64,000 bases of DNA from Celoporthe dispersa (GCA_016584495.1 WAID01000006.1:2232001-2296000); one strand, 5' to 3'; shown: positions 11,928-23,541, counted from the first letter of the stretch. Program-made: numbers and translations. Notes: a model not told the origin generated them from the letters alone.

Positions 11928-13409
11928 GGGGTTCGTATACTTCATATTATGGCTGGCACGTTGACGGTGGGCGATGGTGCATCGCTCCAACTTCCATATC
12001 GCCGTTCATTCATTCAATCATAGCCAATTCGAAGCGGAAATGGTGACGGTCAGGCAGCGCTGCACTGCTTTGCTTCTCTTGCCTTTCTGCCGCACTGGTG
12101 CCGACGGGGACAGGACCGCAGGTAATAGCGTCTTCTACGTCTGCAGGTCTCTCGCGCAAGACTACTTCTAAGCCACAACACCACTGTAACACCTGAGCTT
12201 CGATGCCGCGTGTCAAGCTCCCTCGACTCTGTTGCGGTGCGTCTGCGTGGGCTGATACTGGTCAGTTGGTTGGCCACTTTCATCGCAGCTCGGCAGCTGT
12301 TGTGCACGAGAATAGTCTTTTAGGCAAGTATTCGCCGTCATGGCCTAATCAGTATGAAGCAGAGACATGTAAGAAATGGTCAGTTCCAATATACAGGAGG
12401 AGGCGAGATTGCTCTACTGCAGCCCGCCCGTCTCAGATAGACATCTCGCTCTCATCCGATGTAACACTGGCAAGAAGCAACGCCACGGCCACCTGATCAG
12501 GAGGCACGTCTCCTTGTCTGACCCTTGAGGTGGTCCTCCACACATGGAACGTAGGCGATGAAGGTTCACCCATCTTTGGATGTCATCGAGGAAACAGGAC
12601 CTAGCGGTACGGCACGTAATTAAGGGTATTATCAATACGGCTGACCCCTCGCTCATGAGATACAAATCTGGCAAACAATTTAGCGTCAGCTGCGCCGGCT
12701 CCTTTACTCACTGCCTTTCCCCCTTGGAGAAAGACCTCTCAGCTTCGAGACCTGGACTGTTTGGCCGCCAGCCGAGTCGGTCTAATTACTTATCAAACAG
12801 GGACACACGCCCAAGGTCAAAGGCCGCTGGTAATTATGATCGGATGAGCATCAAGATCTACCGCTTCATCTTCAGGAGCCACACGATATGATGTGAAGCG
12901 AGATGCATCTCCTGTATTAGCTAGACAAAAAATGAAGCCAAGTAATCAGACTTTAAGGTGGTTAGTCGTGGACTGTTGTTCTAGCCACCCAACAATCTCT
13001 GGTGCCTTGCGTAAAGTCGGACGGTCTCGAGTCCAAGTTGACCAGAATCCTAGCACTAGGCACCTAGCCTTGCGTCAGAATAATTATGTCAAGATATAAA
13101 CCTCAAACTGTCTTGATGGCTAGTCTCCAGCATACCAATGTTCTGCTATAGTCTTTTCAGGCTTCTCAGTCTCGTAATTGAACAAGCTTACATGCTCAGT
13201 GGAAGTGGATTGACAGCTGCCTGCCAGCCACGTGTCACCAGGCAGATGCCCACTGCTGCCTAGCCTACCTAGCACGAACAGCTTCACTCCAAAATTCCAT
13301 TATAAGTATGATTCACTCCGACTTGTTGATTCCATCTGCTCTCCTGTGACATGCCAAGAGCAGCTCCTATCTACCCCTATTCAAGTAATCACCCGTCCTG
13401 GTCATCAAG
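10482..13409. other. Intergenic, no supported gene
   Basis: The stretch has composite homopolymers (C11 then A11 at 11685-11706; A23 then G12 at 11897-11931), T/C-rich patches near 10880-10930, and no ORF with conserved features. The last 100 bp hold a TATAAG element (13301-13306) in front of the next gene. Confidence 0.6.
13301..13306 (+). promoter_or_regulatory. Candidate TATA element
   Basis: TATAAG lies 104 bp upstream of the ATG at 13410, a plausible distance for a fungal core promoter with a short leader. This is a motif match only. Confidence 0.3.
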
Positions 13410-14051
13410 ATGTCAGGCCTTCTCTTCGTAATAGCCCCCGAGGCAAACGAGAAATCTGTCAACCGCTGCCTGCTCCACCTGAAAGACTGGGAATATGATA
13501 GCGGCGATAGATTCCATATCGTCACGTCCAAGTCGACAGACGCTCTCCTGCAGTGTCTCACCGTCCCGCCCCACCAGCCACCTGATGCCATGCCACTGAT
13601 GCCAGAGACATCCGCGCCCATCCCTCCGAACCTCATCGACGAGAACGAATGGGCAGGTGCCACCATTTCTGACGTTGAGGAATTCTGTGTGGCGCTGAGC
13701 AAAACCGAGCCGCGCTCACTCAACTACACAGATGTTGTGGTCCTGGATGCTGAGGGCATCGCAGGGCAGACCTGTGTGCTGATGTCTCGCTCGTACGACG
13801 CGGACAACGACGAACACAAGGATTACTATGAGAAGTGCCGGTTTCCTTGGGATCAAACCTATCTTATCTGGTGCAACCTGGATATTGCAAATATGGACTG
13901 GGAGGATTACGTCGAGGAAAGGACCGAAGAGGACTCGGAAGAAACATGGCGGATTCCGGCTGTGCAAGATCTAGGGGAGTTCCTCTCCGATGAGAACAGA
14001 GAGCTGCGAGACAAGACTATCAAACAGTTGGAGGACTTGGACAAAGCTTAG
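13410..14051 (+). CDS. Hypothetical acidic protein, 213 aa
   Basis: A single uninterrupted frame with ATG at 13410 and TAG at 14049-14051. The N-terminus (MSGLLFVIAPEAN) and the segment LNYTDVVVLDAEGIAGQTCV look like buried beta-strands, and there are several Trp and Tyr residues in an acidic background (LIWCNLDIANMDWEDYVEE). This suggests a small globular cytoplasmic protein. No signal peptide or membrane segment is seen. It may belong to one of the fungal DUF families of similar size, but I cannot name one with confidence. Codon use and the clean frame make it a likely real gene. It converges with the SDR gene, whose end is about 200 bp away. Confidence 0.7.
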   Translation: MSGLLFVIAPEANEKSVNRCLLHLKDWEYDSGDRFHIVTSKSTDALLQCLTVPPHQPPDAMPLMPETSAPIPPNLIDENEWAGATISDVEEFCVALSKTEPRSLNYTDVVVLDAEGIAGQTCVLMSRSYDADNDEHKDYYEKCRFPWDQTYLIWCNLDIANMDWEDYVEERTEEDSEETWRIPAVQDLGEFLSDENRELRDKTIKQLEDLDKA

Positions 14052-14254
14052 GACTGGTGGTGTCATCATCTTTCGGGTGTCTGCGGGCTCAGCTGCATGA
14101 GCCGTCGGAGAGGATAAGAATATAAGTGATATATGAAACTGAGCAAGCTCGTTTACAGATGCTACCCTAAACCTCGTATGTCGTAAGTGCCCTCGATGAT
14201 TGATCATGATAGATGCCGAGACCTCGTCCCGGCTACGAGTCAACTCTCTGACGC

Positions 14255-15383
14255 TCACACCGCGTCCGCCTCCTTGGCCTGCTCCTCTGCCTGCTCCTTA
14301 GCCTGCTTCTCGGCCTTCTCGGCCTCTTCCTTGGCTATCCTCTCGGCGCGGTGCTTCAACATGGCCTTGAGGACCTGTACACTCTTGATTAGCAGGCTCA
14401 CTCAACGCTATTGCGACACCGTCGGTCCATAAATCCTAGAACAGCATCGTGTGCACTCCATAGAAATGGGGGGTATTAATATGACTTACCATGTCCTCAT
14501 CCACGTCGCCCACAATTTCCCTCGACAGTTTCAAGAACCCCTCGTCCACCTCCCTAAGCATTCCCTGGCGCGAATATATCGTCTGACCATGCCTCTTCTC
14601 ATCCGCCATCAGGATAGCAGCGCTCCTGGCGACAACCTCGGCGTCCTGGGTCAGGTGCAGATATCCTACAGCCTTAAATGCCTCATGCGAGACCATCCCC
14701 GTCAGCGTCCATGACGGCGCAACAGAGTTGATCCGAATGCTGCTGAAGTTCTCGGCAAGAGGCGGCACAAGTCCGCGCATGAACCCCAGTACTCCGTGCT
14801 TGGCTGTGCAGTAGTCCACGTTTCTGAACCGCAGGAAGCTCGTCGCGCTCGACGCCAGCACGATCGAACCCCCGGGTGGCGTCTGGTGGCGCATATGATA
14901 CATGCCAAGGTAGGCGGTATTGATGCATCCTTTGAGGTTAACGTCCAGCGTGACCGAGGACGGCTCCTCCAGCTCGCCTGTCTCTGAGTTGAAGGTCTCC
15001 CCGAGGTAGTTGGCCCGGAGACCGGCTATCCCGGCAGCAGCGAAGACGTGATCGATTCGGGCATGCTTATCAGCAGCGGTTGTAAAGAGGGACCGCAAGG
15101 AGGTCCAGACGCTGACATCGGTAGCGACGAAAGTCAGGCGATTCTTGTCGCTGTACTGCTGGAGGAGGGGCTCCGGCGGCGGGTTCTGGTCGCCAACCAC
15201 AACGGACGCGCCGAGCTCGAGGAGCAATGAGGTCGTCGCAAGGCCGATGCCTGAAGAGCCGCCTGGAGTTCACGTGAGCGGACGTTTGGAAGTGGAAACA
15301 GAGCAAGGACCATTACCAGTGATAACGATGACCTTGCCTGAGAGACCAGCGAGGTCATTCTCCTCAACAGTGAATCCAGCCAT
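14255..15383 (-). CDS. Short-chain dehydrogenase/reductase with charged C-terminal tail, 319 aa
   Basis: Three exons on the minus strand: 15317-15383, 14490-15262 and 14255-14374, with introns of 54 and 115 bp; all phases agree. The first join restores the cofactor motif TGGSSGIG (residues 22-29). Later classical SDR elements are AAAGIAG (near 97), the catalytic serine in LASSATS (near 160), and Tyr173 and Lys177 in YCTAK. This is the NAD(P)-dependent oxidoreductase fold; the substrate is unknown. A perfect donor (GTAAGT) after residue 280 leads to a third exon of 39 codons that is almost all Lys, Glu, Ala and Gln and should be helical. Reading through that intron instead gives a short unrelated end. 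No signal peptide is present, so it is probably cytosolic. Confidence 0.88.
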
Positions 15384-15709
15384 TGCTCAAGTAAGTATAG
15401 ATTACCCCTTGCACTCTCTTGGAGTCAGTAGTTGGCACTGCCAGAAGAAGTATGCGGATCGCGAGAATGGGCTTTCAGACCAGGGTCTCCTGATTGAGGA
15501 GATACAAGGAGACAGCCTTTTAGGAAGAGGAAGAGGAAGAGGAGAAACGGGCCGTTCAACAGCCCGGCGCATCGGCGCAGATGTTGGGGTCGGCTTACTG
15601 CTCCAGAAGTTTCTGGACAAATCGCAAGCCGCCGCTTTCTATACACAGCTATCAGAGCAATCACGTGTCTCCTCGAGCTGATAGCATTCACATCGGTGCG
15701 TCCATATTT

Positions 15710-16351
15710 CTAATCCAGGAGAAGTTCGACCATCTCTAAATTGCGATTCGAGATGGCAAGCTCCAGGACAGTGGCTTTCTTGCCAGCACCACAGCTGACA
15801 TCAACTCCTGCTTCAAGCAGTACTTTTATGCAGTCCTTGTCACCGTCAGCTACAGCTGCACAAAGAGCGTTTCCGTGCGTGCCTCTGGTGGCATTGACAT
15901 CGATATCTTTTTCAGCTAAGAGCAGGCGGAGAATTGCCTCCGATCCTCTCCACGCAGCAGCCCGCAAGTCTGTAAGGTATTGGTACTGGTTGCTGGTAGC
16001 ATTGACATTAGCACCTTCTTTCAAGAGGGCCTGAACGTTCTCCAGCTTCTTGTGTCTGGCCGCTGTCATCGGTAGGGTGCCGGATGCTTCACAATCGGCC
16101 TCGAGGTTGATCATCTCCCCCCCCCCCCCCGCATGGAATTGAATCATTTCTGGCTGACCGAAATGGGCAGCGAGATATACTGGAGCTGCGCCTTCATGAG
16201 TTGTTGAGGTGATATCTGCTCCGTATTCCAGCAGGAGTCTGGCAGCCTCAATGGCAAGGTCGGCTGTCTGTGATTGAGCGGCCAAGTGCAAAGCTATTCT
16301 GCCGTCGTCGGAAACGGTATTTTGACCAACCTTGGTGGAAGCTATGCACGA
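15710..16351 (-). pseudogene. Ankyrin-repeat gene fragment
   Basis: An open frame (about 210 codons) encodes at least five ankyrin-like repeats: LHLAAQSQ...LLLEYGADI, then VYLAAHFG, then MTAARHKKLENVQALLKEG, LRAAAWRGSEAILRLLL, and ALCAAVADGDKDCIKVLLEAG, ending in MVELLLD and TAG at 15710. There is no ATG before the first repeat. A TAA lies just upstream (16352-16354) and a possible acceptor (CATAG) follows it, so 5' exons may exist but I could not define them. The second repeat is damaged: C14 on the plus strand (16117-16130) reads as a Gly run where a helix end and GAD-type turn are expected. This is either a broken gene or the 3' exon of an unusual one. The role of such repeats is protein binding. 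Confidence 0.5.
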
Positions 16352-16977
16352 TTATGAGCCTCGGAAGGATTGAAGACGTAGGCTACCTGACGAAGAAGCG
16401 AATTCCACTGTGAAAGACACAAACTATGGGCTGACGGCCTATCCGTAAGGCAGAACAAGCGCCTGCAATGGTCGGATAATATCGTGAGAAATACGTATGC
16501 ATTAGGCTCTACTAAACGAATGCCATTTTCATCGTGAAGAGGCATTAGGTTGAGTATAACCAAGTCGATTGTGTAAGACATTCATGAGTTGTGTCCCTGA
16601 CGAGGAAAAAGAAGAGCCGAAACAAACTATCAGGAAAAGGAAAAAGCAAATTCTCTTGGTAAAAGAAAAGAGAAAACCAAATGGTTTCAATACAGTTGGC
16701 AGGAGCCGCTTGCTCAACCCTGACCCCCAACAGATCAATCAGGATGATATGTGCACCCCCGCCGTCCGTCGCGCAACACCCCCGGCCAACTCCCACTACG
16801 TCTGTAGCGGCATTGCAGCCCATGGCAACCGCTGAAATGTAAACAAATGCCCCCCCCCCCCGAGGTCTGAACTTGACGCAGCTTCTTCTACCGGCACGCC
16901 ATCACGACCCCAAAATCGCGCCAGCTCTCAACGCGTCCCACTCGCTTCGAAAAGAATCCTCCCACCAAATAGACATC
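16352..16977. other. Intergenic between ankyrin fragment and mad2
   Basis: It may hold undefined 5' exons of the ankyrin gene on the minus strand (a short WNSLLRQ frame near 16385-16410 flanked by possible splice signals). C11 lies at 16851-16861, about 120 bp before the mad2 start. Confidence 0.4.
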
Positions 16978-17978
16978 ATGGCGACCTCTGAAAAGCCCAG
17001 CAGGGAAAGGAAGGACGCCTCAAAGGTGCACAAGCTCTCGCTTCGAGGCAGCGCCAAGCTGGTCGCCGAGTTCGTACGTCGTGCCCCAGCTCCTCCCTTC
17101 TTGCGCCCCTGCCTTTCCCCGCGAGGCAAGATGGTGAAGATGCTACAGGTCTTTCTTCTGTCTTTCTTCCTATCTTCTGTAATCGCTAACGAGATCGATC
17201 TCACCTCTGCAGTTCCAATACTCGATTCATTCCATCCTCTACCAGCGCGGTGTCTACCCGGCCGAGGACTTCACCGTCGTCAAGAAGTACGGGCTGAACA
17301 TGCTCGTCTCGTCGGATGACCAAGTGAAGGCCTACATCAAGAAGATCATGTCCGCGCTGGACCGGTGGATGAAGGACGGCAAGATCTCCAAGCTTGTGAT
17401 TGTCATCACCAACAAGGACACGAGCGAGCATCTGGAGAGGTGGCAGTTTGACGTGAGGCTACAGCCCTTTCCTAATCCCCTACGCTCTAAGAAGTGTCAT
17501 GCAGAGGATAATATGGCCTGGAAGGAGTTGGTGAGTCGCTGACCCAGGAGAGAAAAAAATCCTATAGATCAATATCACCGCCGCACCAAAGTCAAAATCG
17601 AAATCCAAATCGTCCACCAGCAAACCCGCCGCCGCCGACCCCGAGAACCAGGAAAACTCGGCTCCGCCGGGAACCACTACCAACACCCCAAGTTCCCAGC
17701 AGCCCCCGGCCCCTGAAAAGACTGAGGCGGAGATCCAGTCCGAGATCGCCTCCATCTTCCGCCAGATCACCGCGTCCGTGACCTTCCTCCCGCAGCTGGA
17801 CGCGGGCGAATGCACATTCAACGTCCTGGTGTACGCAGATGCGGACTCGGACGTGCCGGTGGAGTGGGGCGACAGCGACGGCAAGGAGATTGTCGGCGGC
17901 GAGAGGGTGCAGCTCCGGGGCTTCAGCACGGCATATCATAACATCGGCACCACGGTTGACTATAGAGGGGATTTCTAG
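16978..17978 (+). CDS. mad2: Spindle assembly checkpoint protein Mad2 (HORMA domain), 248 aa
   Basis: Exons 16978-17073, 17213-17452 and 17568-17978, all joined in phase 0. The HORMA domain spans nearly the whole protein: LRGSAKLVAEFFQYSIHSIL, then YQRGVYPAEDF, then the core LERWQFD (residues 106-112), then IFRQITASVTFLPQL and the C-terminal safety-belt region ending STAYHNIGTTVDYRGDF. Mad2 is known to bind Mad1 and Cdc20 at unattached kinetochores and to inhibit APC/C. It is longer than the human protein (205 aa) because of a Ser/Pro/Asn-rich insertion at about residues 113-163, between WQFD and the next conserved helix. The gene converges with ubp14, 358 bp away. The frame is intact. Confidence 0.95.
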
Positions 17979-18336
17979 CCGCTGGCTACGCCCGTGGACA
18001 GGAGGCTTCGGGCAGAGGTAGGGATCACCACGGAGTCGAAGATGGGCAGGGCGCGGCTAGGATTGGGGCAGTTTAACCTGGGATTTGTATTATAAGACAG
18101 CAGATGATGAGATGCGCATGACAACACGGGGCGTTTGGGTCTGTTTGAGGCATCATCTGGAAATACCATGGCCTTTTCTTTTATTGGAGTCGTCTTTATA
18201 TCTCACCTGCAGTCGGCGTTTGCTGATGACCTCAGGCGGCTCATCAATCAAGGGATCTCCACTTGCCGCTGTGCTCTTTATGCGATCTCGCATCTAAGTT
18301 TGATGCTTTTCGTCCCAACACCTGACATGCTCCTGT
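17979..18336. other. 3' flanks of convergent mad2 and ubp14
   Basis: Short convergent intergenic stretch. No ORF or other feature is supported. Confidence 0.6.
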
Positions 18337-20897
18337 CTAAACACGCTTGAAGAAATAGACATATGCGAACTTGCGCATCTCCTCAATATCCACCGCCTCA
18401 ACAACCTTCTCATCGTTGAAGAGGACCCAGGCCGACTTTTCCGGCAACTGCTTGCGGATGAACGCTACGTAGTGTCTGTCAAAACGTAGAGGGTCAGCAA
18501 TGATCTCGTCTCGGGAACCTTGATATATATATGGATTCGGCTAACCCAGCATGAATGCTTGTGCCTTTGTGGCACACGATGCTCTGCAAGTGGAACTGAG
18601 CAGGCAGTGTTGCGCTTCCAGCAGGGCCAGAAGCTGCCGCGGGCGCTGCATCTTCATCAGCGCCATCGCCGCCCACCAAGCCCGGGTCGTTCGGATGACT
18701 GAACAGCCACTCAACAGCACGCTCCATATCGCCACCCGTCTCCTTGAGAGCCTTCTTGGCTTGGGCCTCACCAAAGCCCATAGCGCCCAACATCTCAATT
18801 TGCTCGGGGCTTGCTCCCGCGCCGCTTTTCCCTGCAGCTGCACCAGTCAGGTCAAGGGGAACGTCGATATCAGGATCTTCCATGTGCTGGAATAACCATT
18901 CCATAGCGGCGTTTCCATCACTATTCTCGGTGGCGTGGAGGGCCTTTTCGCAGCGCACACGAGGGAAACCCATGGCCTCGAGCATAGCCAGGCCGGCTTC
19001 GTTCGGCACAAATGCTGGAGCTGCAGGTGCGGCCTCCTCCGGGAGAAGCTCCTCGCCGGGCTGCTGGCCTCGAGACAGGTAGTCATCCAGGAGAAACGGT
19101 TCGTCGGGGACGATGATGGGCACGTCGACCTTCACCTCGACCCAGTTGACGATAGCCATGCGTCGAGCGTTGACGGCGAATATCTCTGGGAAAGTCTTGA
19201 AGAGTGTCCGTTTGGCGTAGCCATCCTTGGAGCCGCAGGATGAGCAAGTGAGCTCCACTAGCTCCTCAGCCGTGAAGTCATCCAAACACTGTTTGAACGT
19301 CACCGGCTTCCACGGCGCAGGCCCTCTTCTCCCTCCTTCTGTGACTCCTTCTCCATAGAAAGGATAATCATGATGTTGTCCTGCTCGTTGGTAGAGTATC
19401 GAACTTTCTTGCAACCACGGCATTGCAGTCGCTGTTCCAGCGTAAAGCGGAAGGGAAGAGTAGGGTCGGCAGTGGGTGAGGGGTGCTCTGAACGGGTGAT
19501 GAGCTTGAAGAGGTGCTGGAACAGCTCGAATGCATCTTGTTGCCGCATTGTGGAGAACTCCTGATGGCCGCGACCGATCAGATGCTTGAACATGGCTGGT
19601 GCCAGGCCTCGCTGGTGTGCGGTGGCAGGGTCTTGGCCAGATGCAGAGGCATCTGGGTCGGGCTTTGAGTATCGTCCGGAGAGAAGACCATCAGCAATCT
19701 TCCTAAGCTGCGTCTCCAGATCCTCAGCTGGCTCCTGAACGATGGGCAGCTCGTCATAAGTCTCGTAGTAGCGCTTGCGAAACGCTGAGAGGTCAAAGAG
19801 GCACTGCAGAACGCTGGCAAGGTAGCAGCTGTTGCCGAGGTTCTTCAAGCCTGTGAGACCGGGCCCAAACAGCGGTACCAGCTCATGGCCATCCTGTGTC
19901 GTGGTGAAGTCCCACTTCAAGTTCTGCTCAATTTGCATCTCTGTCAGGCTCTTCTCCGTCTTCTGCCTCTCCGCGATGTTGATGCCCCAGTTCGCCAGAT
20001 GGGCGGCCAGCGACTCGTCGATCCGCTCGTCATCGCAGGTGTAGCAGTATACATCTGCCGTCCCCTCTGCGCTGATCGAGCCGAGCTTTACAGCTACACC
20101 GTGGCCCGTCTCTTTCGAGTGTGCCAGCGCGTGGGAGTTGCCACCCACACCGCCGAACTGGGCCCGGCCGCAGCCTAGGGCACCACACTGGAGACATAGC
20201 CAGAGGTTCTCCTGGAGATCGCACTTGGCACAGCCTCCCAGGTCCTGACCTGCGATCTTCCGGGGCTCATCCTGCTGCATGAGGAGGATGTGCTCGCAGC
20301 TCGTCAGCTCCTGCTCCCACGCCTTGATTTCCTCCTTGCGCGAGAATGTGTTTGATGTCATGATGCCGTCGACGACCGGTGCGATCTTTGGGTTGGTGGT
20401 ATCGACGGTGTTGTCGCACTCGACGCACCTGACCGACAGGGCGTGGTCGTACTTGTCCTCATCCTTCTCGGCTGCGATGGCAAGCTTTGTAATCTTCTGG
20501 GGCGGTTCATCCCTAACGACCGCCTTGCGAGTCCTCTTGATGTTCAGGACGAGAGGATGGCTGTGGACGGCAGCATGGAGAGCGGCGTGCTGTCGGTCGC
20601 CGACACAGCCCCCGTTAAAGCACTGGAGGCAAACATTGAGACCTTCGGGCTCGTCCTGGACCACGCACAGTCAGCTCCTTGGATCCTCTGCAAGATAACG
20701 CCGGGACAGGGCAGAGACGGCTGCGTACGATCGAGTCGAAGCACTGGGTGCAGTCCTCTCGATAGACCGACTGGTGGGGCGTCGGGGGCGAGAGACCTGA
20801 TCATAGTAGTCAGTCAGCAACAAACACACATCTAGACTGCCCCTCTTGCGCCCCCGGCTTGTGCCTCACTGAGTGACTCGACGTGTATGCACGCCAT
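18337..20897 (-). CDS. ubp14: Ubiquitin C-terminal hydrolase Ubp14/USP5 family, one frameshift
   Basis: Exons 20870-20897, 20729-20796, 18546-20655 and 18337-18475 (minus); about 782 aa if the frame is restored. Order: an N-terminal variant zinc finger (REDCTQCFDSI, then VCLQCFNGGC); the zf-UBP domain at about residues 174-224 (CAKCDLQENLWLCLQCGALG); the catalytic Cys box GLKNLGNSCYLASVLQ with Cys near 309; two UBA domains (LEAMGFPRVRCEKAL and LGAMGFGEAQAKKAL, each followed by a WLF helix); and the His box GHYVAFIR, restored by the last splice. The family is known to take apart free polyubiquitin chains. Near 19310-19350 the frame shifts by one base (one base short): the upstream frame stops soon after EKESQKEG, while the downstream frame resumes at APWKPVTFKQC. 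No plausible intron fits. This is a sequencing indel or a recent disabling mutation. Confidence 0.9.
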
Positions 20898-21921
20898 TTT
20901 GTTTTCTTTTTCTTTTCTTTTTTTTTTTGGTTCCCAGTCTGACTGCCGAGAGTCAACGACTGGTTAAACTAGGAGAAGAGAGGCAAAGAGGTTGTCGTGT
21001 CGTACTGCTAGGTTCTTATTGTGTGAAGGCTGAGGGAGGGAACTTGTCAGAAGAAGGCAATAAACAAATTACGTCGGTCAGCGGAGCGTTGTTGCTGCGC
21101 TGCTACAGCTCACCCAGCTGCAAGCTGGAGGCAAGGGCAGGGCAAGGGGAGGGGCAGACGCGACCACCCCGCGTTTGGCCCTGGAGCATTTCCCTTAGCT
21201 CAGCAGGGGTATTTTTTTGTAGAGGGGGGGGGGCGGGGGCGCGGTTGGGCTCGAAAAGACACTACCGCTGAGACACTGAAGAATTTGAGTCACTACCAAC
21301 ATGCTACAGGGTCTGGCGGACGGCTTGTTAAGGACAAGCTGTCGACGTCAGAGCTCCTCACCAGGCCGTTTAGGGTGTGGAGATGATGTCTCCTCTTGGG
21401 ATCCCTGAACGAGAAGAAATACCACGTACATTCTGTGGTACTGTGGCATACGACGATCTCATGGGCCAGATGCGCTTTCAGAGAGGCATCACCACAATGT
21501 GGGTCGATCGGCTGGGCGATAGCAACGCCAGGTTGAACGAGGCTGCTTGTATTGGAAATGCAAGTCAAACACAAATTATCTGATTCATCTTATCTCCGCC
21601 CGGAGACCTTACAAAGCTCGGCTGACCCGCTTTAAAACACCGTGCCCGACCATTCTCCGAGGTCGCTTAGTGACTTCATACCCTACCGTGGCGATTTTTC
21701 TCTGCACCTCTCCATTCGCAACTCGGCCCTCTCTTGTCTCCTTCACATCCCAGACCCCGAAAGAAACACCTACAGCCCATACCAACAACAACCACCCCAC
21801 CCATCACGACCAACCTCACCTCACGGTACCTACAACGACATACCATCCAGGTCGCTCGAGCAATTGATTAGAGCACCATACACCCGCTGCAGCAATCGTC
21901 GCGCGGCAGTATCACATCAAG
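20898..21921. other. Divergent promoter region of ubp14 and isu1
   Basis: About 1 kb with C/T- and A-rich tracts near the ubp14 start (T/A run at 20917-20928) and a G-rich run near 21223-21240. No further gene is supported. Confidence 0.6.
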
Positions 21922-22671
21922 ATGTTCTCCAGAGGAATCCGTGTCGCCTCGAGGCGAGCCCTCGCTACACCCATCCGCCCTGCTATCCTCAGCGCGCCTC
22001 GACAGCTCGCCCCAGCCGTTCCCATCGGCGCAACTCGATCCTACCACGAGAAGGTTCTCGACCAGTACGTCTGGCTGGCCGACCAGCGCACTTTCATACC
22101 GAGTTCTCCGGATATCATGGCTAACTAGATCACCGCAGCTACTCTCGGCCGCGAAATGTAGGCTCGATGAGCAAGACCGATGCAGACGTTGGAACTGGCC
22201 TTGTGGGCGCACCGGCGTGCGGCGATGTGATGAAGATCCAGATGTGAGCTATTTTGCAGGATCCTCACACCCCAAGCCCCGAACTACATCGGCATTCATG
22301 CTAATATACCATCCCCCCCCCCCCCCCAAAAAAAAAGACGCGTTGATCCCGACTCAAATACCATCTCCGATGTCAAGTTCAAGACCTTTGGCTGTGGCAG
22401 CGCCATCGCCTCCTCCTCCTACCTGACTGAGCTCGTCCGCGGCATGACCCTGGACAAGGCCTCCCAGATCAAGAACACGGACATCGCCAAGGAGCTGTGC
22501 CTGCCCCCCGTCAAGCTGCACTGCTCCATGCTGGCCGAGGACGGCATCAAGGCCGCCATCTCCGATTACTACACCAAGAACCCGACCGCCAAGAAGACAG
22601 ACCTCGCTGGTACCGGTATGAAGATGCCCGAGATCGAGGTCACCTCGGCGCCGGCTGCGGCTGCGGCGTAA
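21922..22671 (+). CDS. isu1: Mitochondrial Fe-S cluster scaffold Isu1 (IscU/NifU-N), 193 aa
   Basis: Exons 21922-22064, 22139-22243 and 22338-22671; both splices restore codons inside conserved motifs. The first ~40 residues are Arg/Ser/Ala-rich without acids, a mitochondrial presequence. The scaffold follows with the three cluster-ligand cysteines: Cys75 in GAPACGDVM, Cys102 in KTFGCGSAIASSS and Cys145 in KLHCSMLAEDG, plus the LPPVK motif (138-142) that the Hsp70 chaperone recognises. It assembles [2Fe-2S] clusters delivered by the Nfs1 desulfurase in the matrix. The tail is Ala-rich. The second intron ends in a C15-A9 tract directly before the AG, an unusual acceptor (the nearer TTTTGCAG is out of frame with the family). 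The gene is divergent from ubp14. Confidence 0.95.
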
Positions 22672-23541
22672 AGGAGGTGCTGCAGTCCAACGGGGAGGGC
22701 AATGGGGTTTTTCTGATGCAGGATGTTGCAACACCTGTCTTGGCGTTATGGGGTTCGCGCTGGATTTCTTTTTTCGACCAAAATACCACACGAAACAATT
22801 AGTCTGAGCTGGTTGAAGGCGGAGTGCTTCATGATGTTCCGGAACTCAAGTTTTGATGGGCTGTGAAGGGATCGAGTCCTGGGCCGGACGTGCTCAGTGG
22901 ACAGACACTACAACAACGGCGATGGTTGGTGCCCGCGGTCTTTGCACTGCTTGTAACAAATTGACATCTCCCTGGGTAGTAAGGTGACTGAATACAATCC
23001 ATTCGTTGACCTGCGTGAGCAAGTACACTGCACTCAAAAGAAGCTTCTTGTAATGTTTCATCCTAATTGATCGACCTTGCCCTGAGAAGCGCCTGGTCGA
23101 CGTGATGCATATTCTAATGAGTGCTGCAGCCTGGTAGGAGTTGCTCGTCAACGGTAGCCATGTCATTGAAAACGACTGGGTGTCTGATCATGACTGCTTC
23201 TTCTTCCGACGAGAAACCGCACCTGGCCGCAGCCCTTGAAATTGTCCCCTTCAAGACGGTCTCCCAATGACAGTCTACTCATTTCTTAGAAACTGCGTCC
23301 TAGAACGAAATATTCATGCTGTAAAAATATCGCGCCCCAACTCGGCGCCATATTGCTCTCACTATCTTTCGCAAACACTTTGCGCTACTCATCCACGATG
23401 ATAAAGATCAAGCCTAACCACTAAAAAAATCGTCATGAGAATACAAGTCTGGTTCTCAGCTTGATCAGCTGGGCATGAATCTCTGCGGCTGTTCAGATCT
23501 GGATACATACGGGACCAAGCGGACCAGACATCCCCCAGCAC
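22672..23541. other. Intergenic, no supported gene
   Basis: 3' flanks of the convergent isu1 and MFS genes. Ordinary mixed sequence with only short shadow frames. Confidence 0.6.

Noticed and set aside
19310..19420. A mini-intron to explain the Ubp14 frameshift
   Set aside because: No GT-AG pair of suitable length and phase exists between the two frames without removing conserved residues.
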